Shown: piece after piece, positions 17,171 through 26,087 of the stretch
Layout of the letters: every line of letters begins with the position of its first letter
Numbering within the stretch: the stretch's first letter is position 1
Assembly: GCA_040510195.1 (NCBI GenBank)
Contig: JBEVJK010000042.1
Coordinates: forward strand, 22,766 to 86,765
Direction of reading: 5' to 3'
DNA from: JBEVJK01 sp040510195
GTDB lineage: Bacteria; Pseudomonadota; Alphaproteobacteria; Rhizobiales; Rhizobiaceae
DNA length: 64,000 bases
Notes under the pieces: model-generated
The model's database searches: none
Seen by the model: the letters and a program-made list of their open reading frames with translations, nothing else
Told to the model about the DNA's origin: nothing
Translations under genes and position numbers: made by a program

Positions 17171-18310
17171 ATGCGTCATCTAGGTTCCGCCATCTCGCTC
17201 CTCGTCTGGCTTCCGCTTGTCCTGTCGGTGCCCCTGGCGCTTGGGTTTCTGTCCCATCTGCATCCATTCTTCGACAGCTTCGCGCATCTTCGGATTCACC
17301 TTGCCGCTCTCCTTATCCTGCTATCGCTGCCGCTGCTGGCAAGCCGCCATTGGAAGCCTGGGACGACGGCGCTGGTCGTCGCGACGGCTGCGCTGGCGAC
17401 GGTTCTGCCGGCCTCGGCTTTTTTCGGGCCGAATCCGGTCAACGCCGCCGGCGGCCCGGACGCGCCGCGCGCAGTCTATCGTCTCCTCCACCTCAATCTG
17501 CGCTATGACAGCCCCGAGCATGCGCGCATGCTTTCCGTGGTCGGCAGGGCGAATCCCGACGCCATCCTCCTTAACGAGGTGTCTGAGCAGTGGCTGCCGG
17601 CGCTCGACCGGCTGACGGCGGCCTACCCTTTCCGGCTGGTGTGCGGCAGCGAGAGCCCCTATGGCGGCGTCGCCATCCTGTCCAGGCGGCCCTTCGATTC
17701 GAGCCGCTCCCCCTCGTGTTTCGGCGGCTCGCTGGCCATCGCCAGCGTGAATTTCGGCGGCCAGCCGGTGGACCTGGCGTCGCTCCATCTGACCTGGCCC
17801 TGGCCGTTCCGCCAGGCCGAGGAGATCGACGATCTGGCGCCGGAGCTTGCCGGCCTGGCGCCGTCGGCAATCCTTCTCGGCGACCTCAATGCCACCGCTT
17901 GGAGTACCGCCGTCGAACGCGTCGCGACGACCGGCGGGCTCACTCAGATCCGCTCGATCCGCCCCACCTGGTTCGCCATTGGCCTGCCGAAGGCGATGCG
18001 GCCATGGCTCGGCCTCGGCATCGATCACGCCTTCGCCAAGGGCGACGTTGTCGTCGACCAGCTTGCGATCGGGCCGGATGCCGGCTCGGATCACCTGCCC
18101 TTGCTCGTCGAGTTCTCGCTGCTCAATGGCGCGCCGGACGGTGAGCGCGACCGTCAGACCGCCAGCTCCCTGCCCGCCCTTCCAGGGCTGAGGCGCCAGG
18201 ACCGCCGGCCTCAGTCGCCTCTCAGCCCGATGATGAGCTTCTCGACGGCCCCGCCATCGCCATGCTCCTTGGTGTCGAAGAGCATCTGCCGCCGCTCGAA
18301 TTGGGCGTAG
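17171..18310 (+). CDS. Endonuclease/exonuclease/phosphatase family membrane protein
   Basis: The 379-residue protein starts with two to three hydrophobic segments (LVWLPLVLSVPLALGFL, IHLAALLILLSLPLL, TALVVATAALATVLPASAFF), followed by a periplasmic-facing EEP domain: LLHLNLRYDSP, PDAILLNEVSEQW, GGVAILSRRPF, ILLGDLNATAW and GSDHLPLLVEF. These contain the metal-binding Asn, Glu, Asp/Asn and Asp-His of the DNase I-like fold. The substrate could be a phosphodiester or phospholipid. The natural domain ends near residue 318; the last ~60 residues are Ser/Pro/Arg-rich and read antisense through the DUF922 gene, so the 3' end may be a frameshift artefact or a real overlap. Confidence 0.85.
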   Translation: MRHLGSAISLLVWLPLVLSVPLALGFLSHLHPFFDSFAHLRIHLAALLILLSLPLLASRHWKPGTTALVVATAALATVLPASAFFGPNPVNAAGGPDAPRAVYRLLHLNLRYDSPEHARMLSVVGRANPDAILLNEVSEQWLPALDRLTAAYPFRLVCGSESPYGGVAILSRRPFDSSRSPSCFGGSLAIASVNFGGQPVDLASLHLTWPWPFRQAEEIDDLAPELAGLAPSAILLGDLNATAWSTAVERVATTGGLTQIRSIRPTWFAIGLPKAMRPWLGLGIDHAFAKGDVVVDQLAIGPDAGSDHLPLLVEFSLLNGAPDGERDRQTASSLPALPGLRRQDRRPQSPLSPMMSFSTAPPSPCSLVSKSICRRSNWA

Positions 18311-18804
18311 ATGGCGTCGGCTCGGCGCTTGGTCTCGGCGCGCGTCTTGGAGCAGCTCGGATCGCGCGGCGTCTTCAGGTCGGCCACCGCCTTTTCCGCA
18401 GCCACGACCATCTGTCGCGCGATCGCCCCGTGCATCTCCTCGTGCTTCTTCACGCCTCTCATGAAGCGCGCCCAGCGCTTGGCGAGTGCCGGGGGCACGC
18501 CGCCCGCGATCTTGGGATAGGTGTAGGTGATCATCAGCCGCGCATCGGCGGTCTCTACCTTGCAAGCGCCCTTGTCGGTCGCCCAGCTGATGTCCCAACC
18601 GACCGAATAGCGGGTCTGTGCGATGGCACGCGTCAGCAGGCCGTGCTTGGGGCCATGCCGGTCCATCTGCGCCAGCAGCGCATCTCCTGTCCTGCCGCTG
18701 ATCGAATAGCTCGCATTTTTCACGCTGACCGTCACGGCCGCCGACGCGCCGCCGGTCGGCCCGGTCAGGGCCGCCACCAGGGCTGCGAACGCGACACCAC
18801 GCAT
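18211..18804 (-). CDS. DUF922 family secreted predicted zinc protease
   Basis: From ATG at 18804 the 197-residue protein has a signal peptide (GVAFAALVAALTGPTGGASA), then the DUF922 domain with YSVGWDISW and the zinc-protease-like motif HEEMH in GVKKHEEMHGAIARQM, a HExxH pattern. It is likely periplasmic. The family is predicted, not proven, to be proteolytic. Its stop lies inside the 3' end of the convergent EEP gene (100-bp overlap). Confidence 0.85.
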   Translation of the reverse strand: MRGVAFAALVAALTGPTGGASAAVTVSVKNASYSISGRTGDALLAQMDRHGPKHGLLTRAIAQTRYSVGWDISWATDKGACKVETADARLMITYTYPKIAGGVPPALAKRWARFMRGVKKHEEMHGAIARQMVVAAEKAVADLKTPRDPSCSKTRAETKRRADAIYAQFERRQMLFDTKEHGDGGAVEKLIIGLRGD

Positions 18805-18904
18805 GGCCGTTCTCCGCGACAGTCTCCGCGAGCACAGCATAGAAGCCGCCTCGATTCAAGCCGCGCCGCGCCCTGCGCGGCTCGCGACGCCCCTGCCCGC
18901 AAGC

Positions 18905-20557
18905 TCACATGTTGATGTAGACCGGCCCTTCGCCGCCCTGCGGCGGCACCCAGGTGATGTTCTGATTGGGGTCCTTGATGTCGCACGTCTTGCAGTGCAC
19001 GCAGTTCTGGGCATTGATCACGAACTTCGCCTCGCCGCCCTCCTCGACCCATTCGTAGACGCCCGCCGGACAGTAGCGGCTCGACGGTCCGGCAAACACA
19101 TCGTGCTCCGAGCGCCGCTGCAGGTCCATGTCGCGCACCTTGAGGTGAACCGGCTGATTTTCCTCATGATTTGTGTTGGAGAGGAACACCGAGGAAAGTC
19201 GGTCGAAGGTCAGCACCCCGTCGGCCTTGGGGTAGGCGATCGGCTGATGCTGCGAGGCTGCATCGAGTGACGCATAGTCCGGCTTGCCGTGCTTCATCGT
19301 GCCGAAGGGCGACATCGAGAACAGCGTGTTCATCCACATGTCGAGGCCGCCGAGCATCACCCCCGCAATGGTGCCGAAGCGCGACCACAGCGGCTTGGCG
19401 TTGCGAACCCTGTGCAGGTCCTTGCCGATGTCGGAGTTTCGCCATGCCGCCTCGTAGCCCGCAAGCTCGTCCTGTGCGCGGCCCTCGGCGATCGCCGCCG
19501 CGGCGTGCTCGGCGGCCAGCATTCCCGATAGCACGGCGTTGTGCGAGCCCTTGATTCGCGGCACGTTGACGAAGCCCGCCGCGCACCCCACCAGCGCGCC
19601 ACCCGGAAAGGTGAGCTTGGGCACCGACTGGAAGCCGCCCTCGGTGATCGCCCGCGCACCGTAGGAAAGCCGCTTGCCGCCCTCGAAGGTGCCGCGGATG
19701 GCGGGATGCGTCTTGAAGCGCTGAAACTCATCGAAGGGCGAAAGATAGGGGTTCCGGTAGTTCAAGTGGACGACGAAGCCGACCGCCACCTGGTTGTCCT
19801 CGAGATGATAAAGAAACGAACCGCCGCCGGTCTTCATGTCGAGCGGCCAGCCGAACGAGTGCTGCACGAGCCCGGGCCTATGCTGCTCCGGCTTCACCTG
19901 CCAGAGCTCCTTGAGGCCGATCCCGTATTTGCCGGGTTCGCGGCCTTCCGCGAGTCGGTATTTGGCGATCAGCTCCTTGGCCAGCGAGCCGCGAGCCCCC
20001 TCGCCGATCAGCACGTATTTGCCGAGCAGCGCCATGCCGGGCGTGTAGCCGGGGCCGGGCGTGCCGTCGCGCTCGATGCCCATGTCGCCGGTGACCACGC
20101 CCTTGACGGCGCCGGCTTCGTCGTAGAGCACGCCGGCTGCCGCAAAGCCGGGATAGATTTCGACGCCCAGCGCCTCGGCCTTGCCGGCCAGCCATTTGCA
20201 GACATTGCTGAGCGAAACGACGAAATTGCCGTGATTGTTCATCAGCGGCGGCATCATGAAGTTGGGTAGCCGGAAGGAGCCGCTTCCCGTCAGCACGAGG
20301 AACCGGTCATCTGTGACCGCAGTCTTGAACGGGTGGTCGGCCTCGTCGCGCCAGCCTGGCAGGAGCCGGTCGATGCCGATCGGGTCGACGACCGCGCCGG
20401 ACAGGATGTGCGCGCCGACCTCTCCGCCCTTCTCGAGCACCACGACCGAAAGGTCGGGCTGCAGCTGCTTCAGGCGGATCGCCGCCGAAAGCCCCGCCGG
20501 CCCGGCGCCGACGATCACCACGTCGAACTCCATGCTCTCGCGCTCGATTTCGTCCAT
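18905..20557 (-). CDS. etfQO: Electron transfer flavoprotein-ubiquinone oxidoreductase
   Basis: The 550-residue membrane-associated enzyme takes electrons from reduced ETF to ubiquinone. It has an N-terminal FAD fold (FDVVIVGAGPAGLSAAIRLKQ), EKGGEVGAHILSGAV, the quinone-binding region and a C-terminal 4Fe-4S domain with CPAGVYEW and NCVHCKTCDIKDPNQNITWVPPQGGEGPVY. GGAGGAGAG is 6 nt before the ATG at 20557, favouring it over the internal ATG at 20533. It would receive electrons from acyl-CoA dehydrogenases such as the isovaleryl enzyme in this window. ETF alpha/beta genes are not adjacent. Confidence 0.96.
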   Translation of the reverse strand: MDEIERESMEFDVVIVGAGPAGLSAAIRLKQLQPDLSVVVLEKGGEVGAHILSGAVVDPIGIDRLLPGWRDEADHPFKTAVTDDRFLVLTGSGSFRLPNFMMPPLMNNHGNFVVSLSNVCKWLAGKAEALGVEIYPGFAAAGVLYDEAGAVKGVVTGDMGIERDGTPGPGYTPGMALLGKYVLIGEGARGSLAKELIAKYRLAEGREPGKYGIGLKELWQVKPEQHRPGLVQHSFGWPLDMKTGGGSFLYHLEDNQVAVGFVVHLNYRNPYLSPFDEFQRFKTHPAIRGTFEGGKRLSYGARAITEGGFQSVPKLTFPGGALVGCAAGFVNVPRIKGSHNAVLSGMLAAEHAAAAIAEGRAQDELAGYEAAWRNSDIGKDLHRVRNAKPLWSRFGTIAGVMLGGLDMWMNTLFSMSPFGTMKHGKPDYASLDAASQHQPIAYPKADGVLTFDRLSSVFLSNTNHEENQPVHLKVRDMDLQRRSEHDVFAGPSSRYCPAGVYEWVEEGGEAKFVINAQNCVHCKTCDIKDPNQNITWVPPQGGEGPVYINM

Positions 20558-20908
20558 CGACTCTCCTCCGCCGCTCGGCGTGCCGCCCTCGTTCGCCGGA
20601 CGCCACCTCGCACGCGCTCCGTATCGCGTCCCGCCGGCGCCGATATGGCGCTTCGCTGTCCCTCGCCACCAACGTGGCCGCCCGGCGGCCCGCCGTCAAC
20701 GCGGCTCCCTGCCGCTGCCCCGTTTTCGATGATTTGACCGGCGAAGTCGCCTCAGGTCTGCCGCACCCGCCTCCCCGGACTGGCCGGCCCGCCTGGCCGC
20801 CGTCAACGCAAGTCCGCGCAGTCGCTCGCTCTGACGTAAGTTGGACGTCAAGTTCGGCCACCTCCGTTTCCCGTTTGCGATTCGGGCGAACTCGTCCATA
20901 GTCCCGCC
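20558..20908. other. Intergenic region with no recognised gene
   Basis: The 351-bp gap separates the divergent etfQO and the hypothetical secreted-protein gene. It is very GC-rich and carries only shadow ORFs. I see no RNA gene or clear hairpin. Promoters for both genes should be here. Confidence 0.5.
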
Positions 20909-21532
20909 ATGCGGCATCGCCTGACGAGGAACGGAGCGGCATGGCTGGTCGGCGCCGGGCTGCTCCTGGGCACAGGCGCGCCGGCGGGTGCCGAAGGCCA
21001 AACCTCCGCTCCGGGAATCTTTGCCGCCGGGGCCTACACTTTTTCCGACGAGCTCGGCGGCTTCCACATTCTTTCGGCGCGGGGAACCGGCACCCGCAAC
21101 GATCCGATCGTCATCCGCCAGGAGCTTGAATCCTCCAGCCCGGTCACCTTGGTGATCCGGGCCAACGGGCCGATCGAGCCCTACAGCAACGCGCGCGGCG
21201 TCGCCAACGGCTTTCTCCACGTGCGCGCCGAAGTGGTGAACAACAGCGGCCAGGCCTGGATCGAGTTCGAGTTCGAGCTGCAGGAGCAGCTGCGCAAGGC
21301 GAGCGTCTTCGGCGACGGCCTTTCCTTCGACCAGCGGCGTTCCGACAGCGACAACATCGGCTCGGACAGCTTTGCCGACTACAGTCGCGATTTCGAGCCC
21401 TATGACCGGCTCCTTTTCCGCAACGGCCGCGTCGATCCGCGCAAGGGCGCGTCCTTCTCCTTCCTGATCACCGACTTCACGCCGCGCTGGCAGTTCTTCC
21501 TGGTGCTCGATCCACGCATCCCGTCCTCGTGA
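20909..21532 (+). CDS. Secreted hypothetical protein
   Basis: The 207-residue protein has a signal peptide (AAWLVGAGLLLGTGAPAGA-EG) and a beta-rich body: FSDELGGFHILSARGTGTRNDPIVIRQELESSSPVTLVIR, NSGQAWIEFEFELQEQL, and a C-terminal WQFFLVLDPRIPSS. I do not recognise a functional family, though proteins of this pattern occur in other rhizobia as I recall. The stop overlaps a possible GTG start of the uracil-DNA glycosylase gene, so the two may be co-transcribed. Confidence 0.75.
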   Translation: MRHRLTRNGAAWLVGAGLLLGTGAPAGAEGQTSAPGIFAAGAYTFSDELGGFHILSARGTGTRNDPIVIRQELESSSPVTLVIRANGPIEPYSNARGVANGFLHVRAEVVNNSGQAWIEFEFELQEQLRKASVFGDGLSFDQRRSDSDNIGSDSFADYSRDFEPYDRLLFRNGRVDPRKGASFSFLITDFTPRWQFFLVLDPRIPSS

Positions 21533-21564
21533 GGCACCGGGTTCCCGGGCTCCGCATTCGTGCT

Positions 21565-22452
21565 ATGGAAGCCCCAGCCGACACCGTTCGACCAAGCAGG
21601 ACCGCCGTGCCGCATCGCTCCGACATTGCCGACCTGTTGCGCTTCTATGCCGAGGCAGGCGTCGACACGGCATTGGACGAGGTTCCCCGTGACCGGCTGG
21701 CGCCCCCCACCGCGGCGCCCTCGACGAGGATCCTGGACCGCCGTGCCGGGCCGGCCGACACCGCCTGGCAAGGCGAGGAGCCCGCCCCATTCGACCGGGC
21801 TCCGCCGGCTGCAAGCGCCATGCCGCGCGCCGCCGTTCCGGACGAGGCCCAGGCCGCCCTGGCGCGCGAGGCGGCGCGGAGCGCCGCCTCTCTCGACGAG
21901 CTTTACCGCACGCTCGCTGCCTTCGAAGGCTGCAACCTGCGCTTCACCGCCAAGAACCTCGTCTTTGCCGACGGGAATCCGGCGGCGCCGCTGATGCTGG
22001 TGGGCGAGGCCCCCGGCCGCGACGAGGACCTGGAAGGCCTGCCCTTCGTCGGCCGCTCCGGCCAGCTGCTCGACCGCATGCTGGCGGCGATCGGCATCGA
22101 CCGCCGCTCCGCCTACATCGCCAACGTCATTCCATGGCGGCCGCCGGGCAACCGCACCCCGACGCCGCACGAAACCGAGATCTGCCGTCCGTTCGTCGAG
22201 CGCCAGATCGAGCTGGCGGCGCCCAGGGTGCTGGTGGCGTTGGGCGGTCCGTCGGCCAAGCTGCTGCTCGGTACCGCGGAAGGCATTCTGCGCCTGCGCG
22301 GCGGATGGCGCGTGCACCGCACGGCCGCAGGGCGGGAGATCCCGACCATGCCGACGCTCCATCCGGCCTATCTCTTGCGCAATCCGGCGCACAAGAAGCT
22401 CGCCTGGCGCGACTTCCTGGAGATCAAGGCGAAGCTCAGGGAGTTTGCCTGA
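21565..22452 (+). CDS. Uracil-DNA glycosylase family 4-like protein
   Basis: The 295-residue protein has an alphaproteobacterial-type disordered N-terminal extension, then the glycosylase core: GEAPGRDEDLEGLPFVGRSGQLLDRML (motif A region, residues 148-173), RPPGNRTPT (192-200) and PTLHPAYLLRNP (motif B). It would excise uracil from DNA. Of the four cysteines that bind the 4Fe-4S cluster in classical family-4 enzymes, C123 and C207 are present, but the CxxC partner is R126 and the usual KC is PW (W191). GTG at 21529 is an alternative start overlapping the previous stop; neither has a good ribosome site. Confidence 0.85.
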   Translation: MEAPADTVRPSRTAVPHRSDIADLLRFYAEAGVDTALDEVPRDRLAPPTAAPSTRILDRRAGPADTAWQGEEPAPFDRAPPAASAMPRAAVPDEAQAALAREAARSAASLDELYRTLAAFEGCNLRFTAKNLVFADGNPAAPLMLVGEAPGRDEDLEGLPFVGRSGQLLDRMLAAIGIDRRSAYIANVIPWRPPGNRTPTPHETEICRPFVERQIELAAPRVLVALGGPSAKLLLGTAEGILRLRGGWRVHRTAAGREIPTMPTLHPAYLLRNPAHKKLAWRDFLEIKAKLREFA

Positions 22453-22490
22453 ACCGCGACCTTGCCTGAGCGCGCTCCGGCGGAGTGGCC

Positions 22491-22582
22491 CGACGACTTC
22501 TCCGGACTTCGGCAACGTTCTCTTGACTTCGGCAACGTTCTCTGGACTCCGACAAGATTCTCCGGCCTGTCGACTTTCTCCG
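22491..22582. repeat. 20-bp tandem repeat between two genes
   Basis: Two copies of cttcggcaacgttctct repeat at a 20-bp period (units 22504-22523 and 22524-22543). A degenerate third copy (22544-22563, ctccgacaagattctcc) and partial copies flank them. The rest of the 300-bp gap holds no recognised gene. The repeat lies just after the glycosylase stop. Confidence 0.7.
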
Positions 22583-22751
22583 GGCCGTCACCACTGCTGA
22601 ACGGCGCGCGCCGAGCCCACGCTTGCGACCGCTTCGGGCCATGCCATTCACTGTCGACCCTCGCCGGACGTGGCGGCCGGACGTCGCCTCGACTGGCCGT
22701 TCCGAACCTGTGTCGCCCGGCTCCGGCCGACTCTGTCCAGCCACCGTTCTG

Positions 22752-23762
22752 CTAGGCAGCAATGCCCGGTGGGGCGAACAAGGTCCCCAGCGCTTCCGGC
22801 TGCAGCCATGTGTCGCCCGGCTTGTGGTGGAAGGCTGCCATGGCCGAGGCCAGCGACAGCGCCGCTCCGCCTCCGAAGCGCATAGCCTCGAACTGGCTGA
22901 ACCGGAAGCTGTCACCGCCGGCTGCGTTGGCGACCGTGAAGCAGTCGCCCTCGCCGGAGAGGAGGTAGTCCGAGACCAGGCCGCTGAAGACAACCGTGTC
23001 CTGGCCGAGTCCGCCAGGCGCAAAGGCGCCGATGCCCCCGGTGAAAACCACGGTGTCGTCGAAGTCGCTGCCGGCAAAGGCGAGATCGTGGCCGGCGCAA
23101 TAGTAGCCTCGAACGAACAAACTACGATACTGAAACCCATAGCTGCACTGCGTAAACTGGCCCTGACGACGGGGGAAACACACGAAAAGATCGTCGAACC
23201 TGTCTGCTGAAAACGATACATAGTGGTCGAGATGACTCACCATCTTCAAATCACGGCCTGGAATTCTGCGTAGGTCTTCGATATCGCTCGGAATCGTTGG
23301 CAAGGTCGCGGGCGATATGGGAGCGGGCTCTTTCAGCGTCACCTTGGCGATATAGTCGTCGAGCCACCACCCGAAACTTGGCCCGCCTTTCACGAGCACG
23401 GCGGCAATCGGCGGCAGTTGGTCGAGGGTTTTCCCGCGCCGTTCCGGCCACGGGATCGGCGACCCGTCGAGCTTCAGCCGGAAGAGTTCCGCATCCTGTC
23501 GTGTCCCCGAACCGGTCTCCCAGGGGTATTCGAGATAGTCGACCGGGAAGCGGATGCGCACGTCCGTGTTCTGCCGCCCCGGATCCGGCCTTATGCCGCT
23601 GTCGGCGATGACGACCTCCATCATCTCGCCGGCATTGTCGAAGGCGCTGCAGTCGCGCGCCGCCGCATGGCCGGTCGTCAGCGAAAGGATGAATGCGAAA
23701 AGGCGCTTCAAAATGGTCAAGCGCACCAGCTTGCGAAACGGCTGAAATTCGAAACGGCTCAA
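22752..23762 (-). CDS. Secreted protein with RTX-like C-terminal module
   Basis: The 336-residue ORF has a signal-type segment (LFAFILSLTTGHAAA-RDC), an unrecognised middle domain (RIRFPVDYLEYPW, FFVC-type pattern FDDLFVCFPRRQGQFTQCSYGFQYRSL), and a C-terminal part resembling the end of RTX/serralysin-like proteins: GGLGQDTVV fits the calcium-binding nonapeptide GGxGxDxUx, and DTVVFSGLVSDYLL then FSQFEAMRFGGG match the DTVVFSG...Y and NVE-x-FxFADG pattern after RTX arrays. I infer an exported calcium-responsive tail. The true start may be a later TTG (KRLFAF). Codon use and GC look a little lower than neighbours around 23100-23250. Confidence 0.7.
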   Translation of the reverse strand: MSRFEFQPFRKLVRLTILKRLFAFILSLTTGHAAARDCSAFDNAGEMMEVVIADSGIRPDPGRQNTDVRIRFPVDYLEYPWETGSGTRQDAELFRLKLDGSPIPWPERRGKTLDQLPPIAAVLVKGGPSFGWWLDDYIAKVTLKEPAPISPATLPTIPSDIEDLRRIPGRDLKMVSHLDHYVSFSADRFDDLFVCFPRRQGQFTQCSYGFQYRSLFVRGYYCAGHDLAFAGSDFDDTVVFTGGIGAFAPGGLGQDTVVFSGLVSDYLLSGEGDCFTVANAAGGDSFRFSQFEAMRFGGGAALSLASAMAAFHHKPGDTWLQPEALGTLFAPPGIAA

Positions 23763-23941
23763 AAAATAACTGCTACGAACGAACCGGCATCAGAGCCGCG
23801 CCCAGCTCCTCTACCTAGCTCAATTCATACACCAATGCGTTGCGCCCTGCAAGCTATTTCTCGCTCCGCGCGAGCCGTTTCATGGGGCGATTCACATTCC
23901 GTCCGCCACACCCTGCATTGCTTCCCGACGCGCCAGCCCCG

Positions 23942-25978
23942 TCAGTTCAGCCGCGCACCTGGCCGACGGCCCTTGGTGCGGATGATCCTGGCCAGCTTGA
24001 GCCGGGCTCCGTCGACGGGGAAGGTCTCCACCACGGCGGGCTCCTTCACCGTCGGGTTGGCGGCGATCGGCCGCTTCGCGGCAAGCCCGTCCTCGACCAT
24101 CACCAGGCTGTCGTAGAAGGCCGCTCCCGATTCCGAGCGCGGCGGCTCGGCTTCGTGCATGATGCTGACCACCGTGATGCCGGGGCAATTGTCCTTGAGC
24201 GTCTGGTGGAAGGCGATGCGCGCCTCCGGGTCGAGCGCGCCGGTGGCCTCGTCGAGGAACAGGATACCGGGCTGCAGGACGAGCACGCGCGCCAGGGTCA
24301 GCTTCTGCTTCTGTCCGCCCGAAAGCACCTGATCCCATTGCTTGCCCTCGCGCCCTTCTTCGGCGAGGTATTCGATGAAGTCGCCCAGGCCCGCCTTGTG
24401 GAGCGAGGCCGCCACCTTGGCGTCGGAATGGTCGAGATGGCTGTCGGGCAGCGCCACCAGCTCCTTGAGCGTCAGCGGCGGCAGCTTGACGTCCTGCGCG
24501 GCGTAATAGCTGCGCACGCCCTCCGGGAAGGCGACGTCGCCGTGCCCATACGGCCACAGGCCGTTGATCGCCTTCACCAGGCTGGTCTTGCCGCTGCCCG
24601 ATTCGCCCTTGATCAGCGTCCACTCGCCGCGGCGGAAGCGCAGGTTCTCCACCGTCAGGAAAGGCCGCACGTCATGGCCCTGGTGCATCAGCTCGAGCTG
24701 CCTCACGGTGAGGCCGAACACCGGATGCTGGACGCCATACGTGAAATCGGAGCGGCCGGTGGTCCGGTAGAAGCTCTGCGGCTGCTGGACGGCCTCGATG
24801 GCTTCGGCGAGGTCGGTGATGCGTCGCGCATTGGCGCGCAAGGTGGCGATCGAAGGCATCACATGGATGAACCAGGAGCACTGCGCGATCAGCGAGTTCA
24901 CCAGCTCGGCCCCGGTGATGTAGCCCTTGAGGTCGATCTGGCCGTGCATGTAGGGCACCAGGCCGGGCGAATAGGCGATCACCCGCGCCGCCAGGAAATC
25001 GTAGATCAGCTCGAACGACATGTAGGTGGAGTTGACCCAGTTGAGTCGCGTCCAGGTGCGGTCGATCCGGTGGTAGAGCCGGCCATGCATTGCTTTCTGC
25101 ACGCCCTCGCCGCACGCGGCCGAGACATGGAAGCTGCGCCGCAGCAGCGTGGTGAGCTCGGCACGGTAGGTGCCTTCCGCCTGCTGCATGGCGATGGTCA
25201 GCCGCTCCAGCACGCCGCCGAGCTTGAGCGCGATCAGCGTGTTGACGGGCACGTAGAGGGCGACCGCCAGGAAGGCCAGCACCGCGCTGCCATAGCTGCC
25301 GAGAAACTCCAACCCGGCGACCTCTGTCGAGGTCTGCAGCAGCTTCTGGCCGACGAAGAACAGCGAGGCGACAACCCCCATCACGCCCATGGCGAGGCCG
25401 ATGGCACCGCCCGTCATGCCCTTGATCGATTCCTGCACCCGCTGGTCGACGTTGTCCGGCGCTCCCTGCGGCCGCCCATCGGCCTCCTGCGCCCCGTGCT
25501 GCAGGTGATAGTGGGTGTGATTGTCGTCGAGCAGCGCGTCGTTGAAGCGCGCATTGAGCCAGCCGCGCCACTTGCGGTGCAACGTGCTGGAGAACAGGTT
25601 CCTGATGCCGACGAAGGCGATGTCCTTGAACACCACCAGGAAGACCAGCAGTCCGGCGCTGGCGAGCAGTGAGCTAAGAGGCGTCAGGTTTCGCGGATCG
25701 TGGAAGAAGGCGATCGAGTTGACCAGCTCGCCGGAGGTCTCGGCAATCCATACGCTGGCTTTGCTGGACGCGGCGGTCAGGATCGCGATAATCGCCGTCA
25801 GGCCCCAGGCCTCCCTCCAGCGCTCCGAAAACCAGTAGGCTTGCATGAGCCCCCAGAAGTCTCGCATGGAGGAGACCGGGGTCGACGGCGGCGGACGCGA
25901 GCCCACCAGGCGCCGAGCGTAGAACAGAGATGGTAGAGGCCCTTCGGCCGTTACCCGAATCACGACAATCCCACCCAT
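23942..25978 (-). CDS. SbmA/BacA-like (YddA-type) ABC transporter, fused permease and ATPase
   Basis: The 678-residue protein combines an SbmA/BacA-type membrane domain (FWGLMQAYWFSERWREAWGL, then about six membrane segments, YTKALLDD-like WLNARFNDALLDDNHTHYHLQ, NVDQRVQESIKGMTGG) with a C-terminal ATPase: Walker A GESGSGKTS, signature LSGGQKQKLTLARVL, Walker B ILFLDEAT and H-loop SIMHEAE. It is an inner-membrane transporter related to VLCFA-CoA/peptide carriers such as Rv1819c and YddA. BacA relatives matter for peptide resistance and symbiosis, but this long fused form need not have that role. Start MRDFWG at about 25868 is an alternative. Confidence 0.9.
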   Translation of the reverse strand: MGGIVVIRVTAEGPLPSLFYARRLVGSRPPPSTPVSSMRDFWGLMQAYWFSERWREAWGLTAIIAILTAASSKASVWIAETSGELVNSIAFFHDPRNLTPLSSLLASAGLLVFLVVFKDIAFVGIRNLFSSTLHRKWRGWLNARFNDALLDDNHTHYHLQHGAQEADGRPQGAPDNVDQRVQESIKGMTGGAIGLAMGVMGVVASLFFVGQKLLQTSTEVAGLEFLGSYGSAVLAFLAVALYVPVNTLIALKLGGVLERLTIAMQQAEGTYRAELTTLLRRSFHVSAACGEGVQKAMHGRLYHRIDRTWTRLNWVNSTYMSFELIYDFLAARVIAYSPGLVPYMHGQIDLKGYITGAELVNSLIAQCSWFIHVMPSIATLRANARRITDLAEAIEAVQQPQSFYRTTGRSDFTYGVQHPVFGLTVRQLELMHQGHDVRPFLTVENLRFRRGEWTLIKGESGSGKTSLVKAINGLWPYGHGDVAFPEGVRSYYAAQDVKLPPLTLKELVALPDSHLDHSDAKVAASLHKAGLGDFIEYLAEEGREGKQWDQVLSGGQKQKLTLARVLVLQPGILFLDEATGALDPEARIAFHQTLKDNCPGITVVSIMHEAEPPRSESGAAFYDSLVMVEDGLAAKRPIAANPTVKEPAVVETFPVDGARLKLARIIRTKGRRPGARLN

Positions 25979-26069
25979 TCCCTTTTTTTGTTACATCATC
26001 GTAACACAATTTGATCCTATGGGAATCCCTAACTTCGGGTGGTTTGCCCCAGCCCTCCTGAATGGTGTC

Positions 26070-26087
26070 TTAATTCGTTAGAATTAA
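26070..26087. repeat. Perfect palindrome TTAATTC-gtta-GAATTAA
   Basis: A 7-bp perfect inverted repeat with a 4-nt loop lies downstream of the EamA gene and overlaps the first unit of the 13-bp repeats. AT-rich stems of this size could be a protein site; as an RNA hairpin it is weak and lacks a T tract. Confidence 0.5.

Noticed and set aside
20558..20908. Search for an RNA gene in the etfQO upstream gap
   Set aside because: No cloverleaf, conserved RNA motif or convincing hairpin was found.
23840..25672. A 610-residue plus-strand ORF
   Set aside because: It is antisense to the SbmA/BacA-like transporter, which has all ABC motifs.
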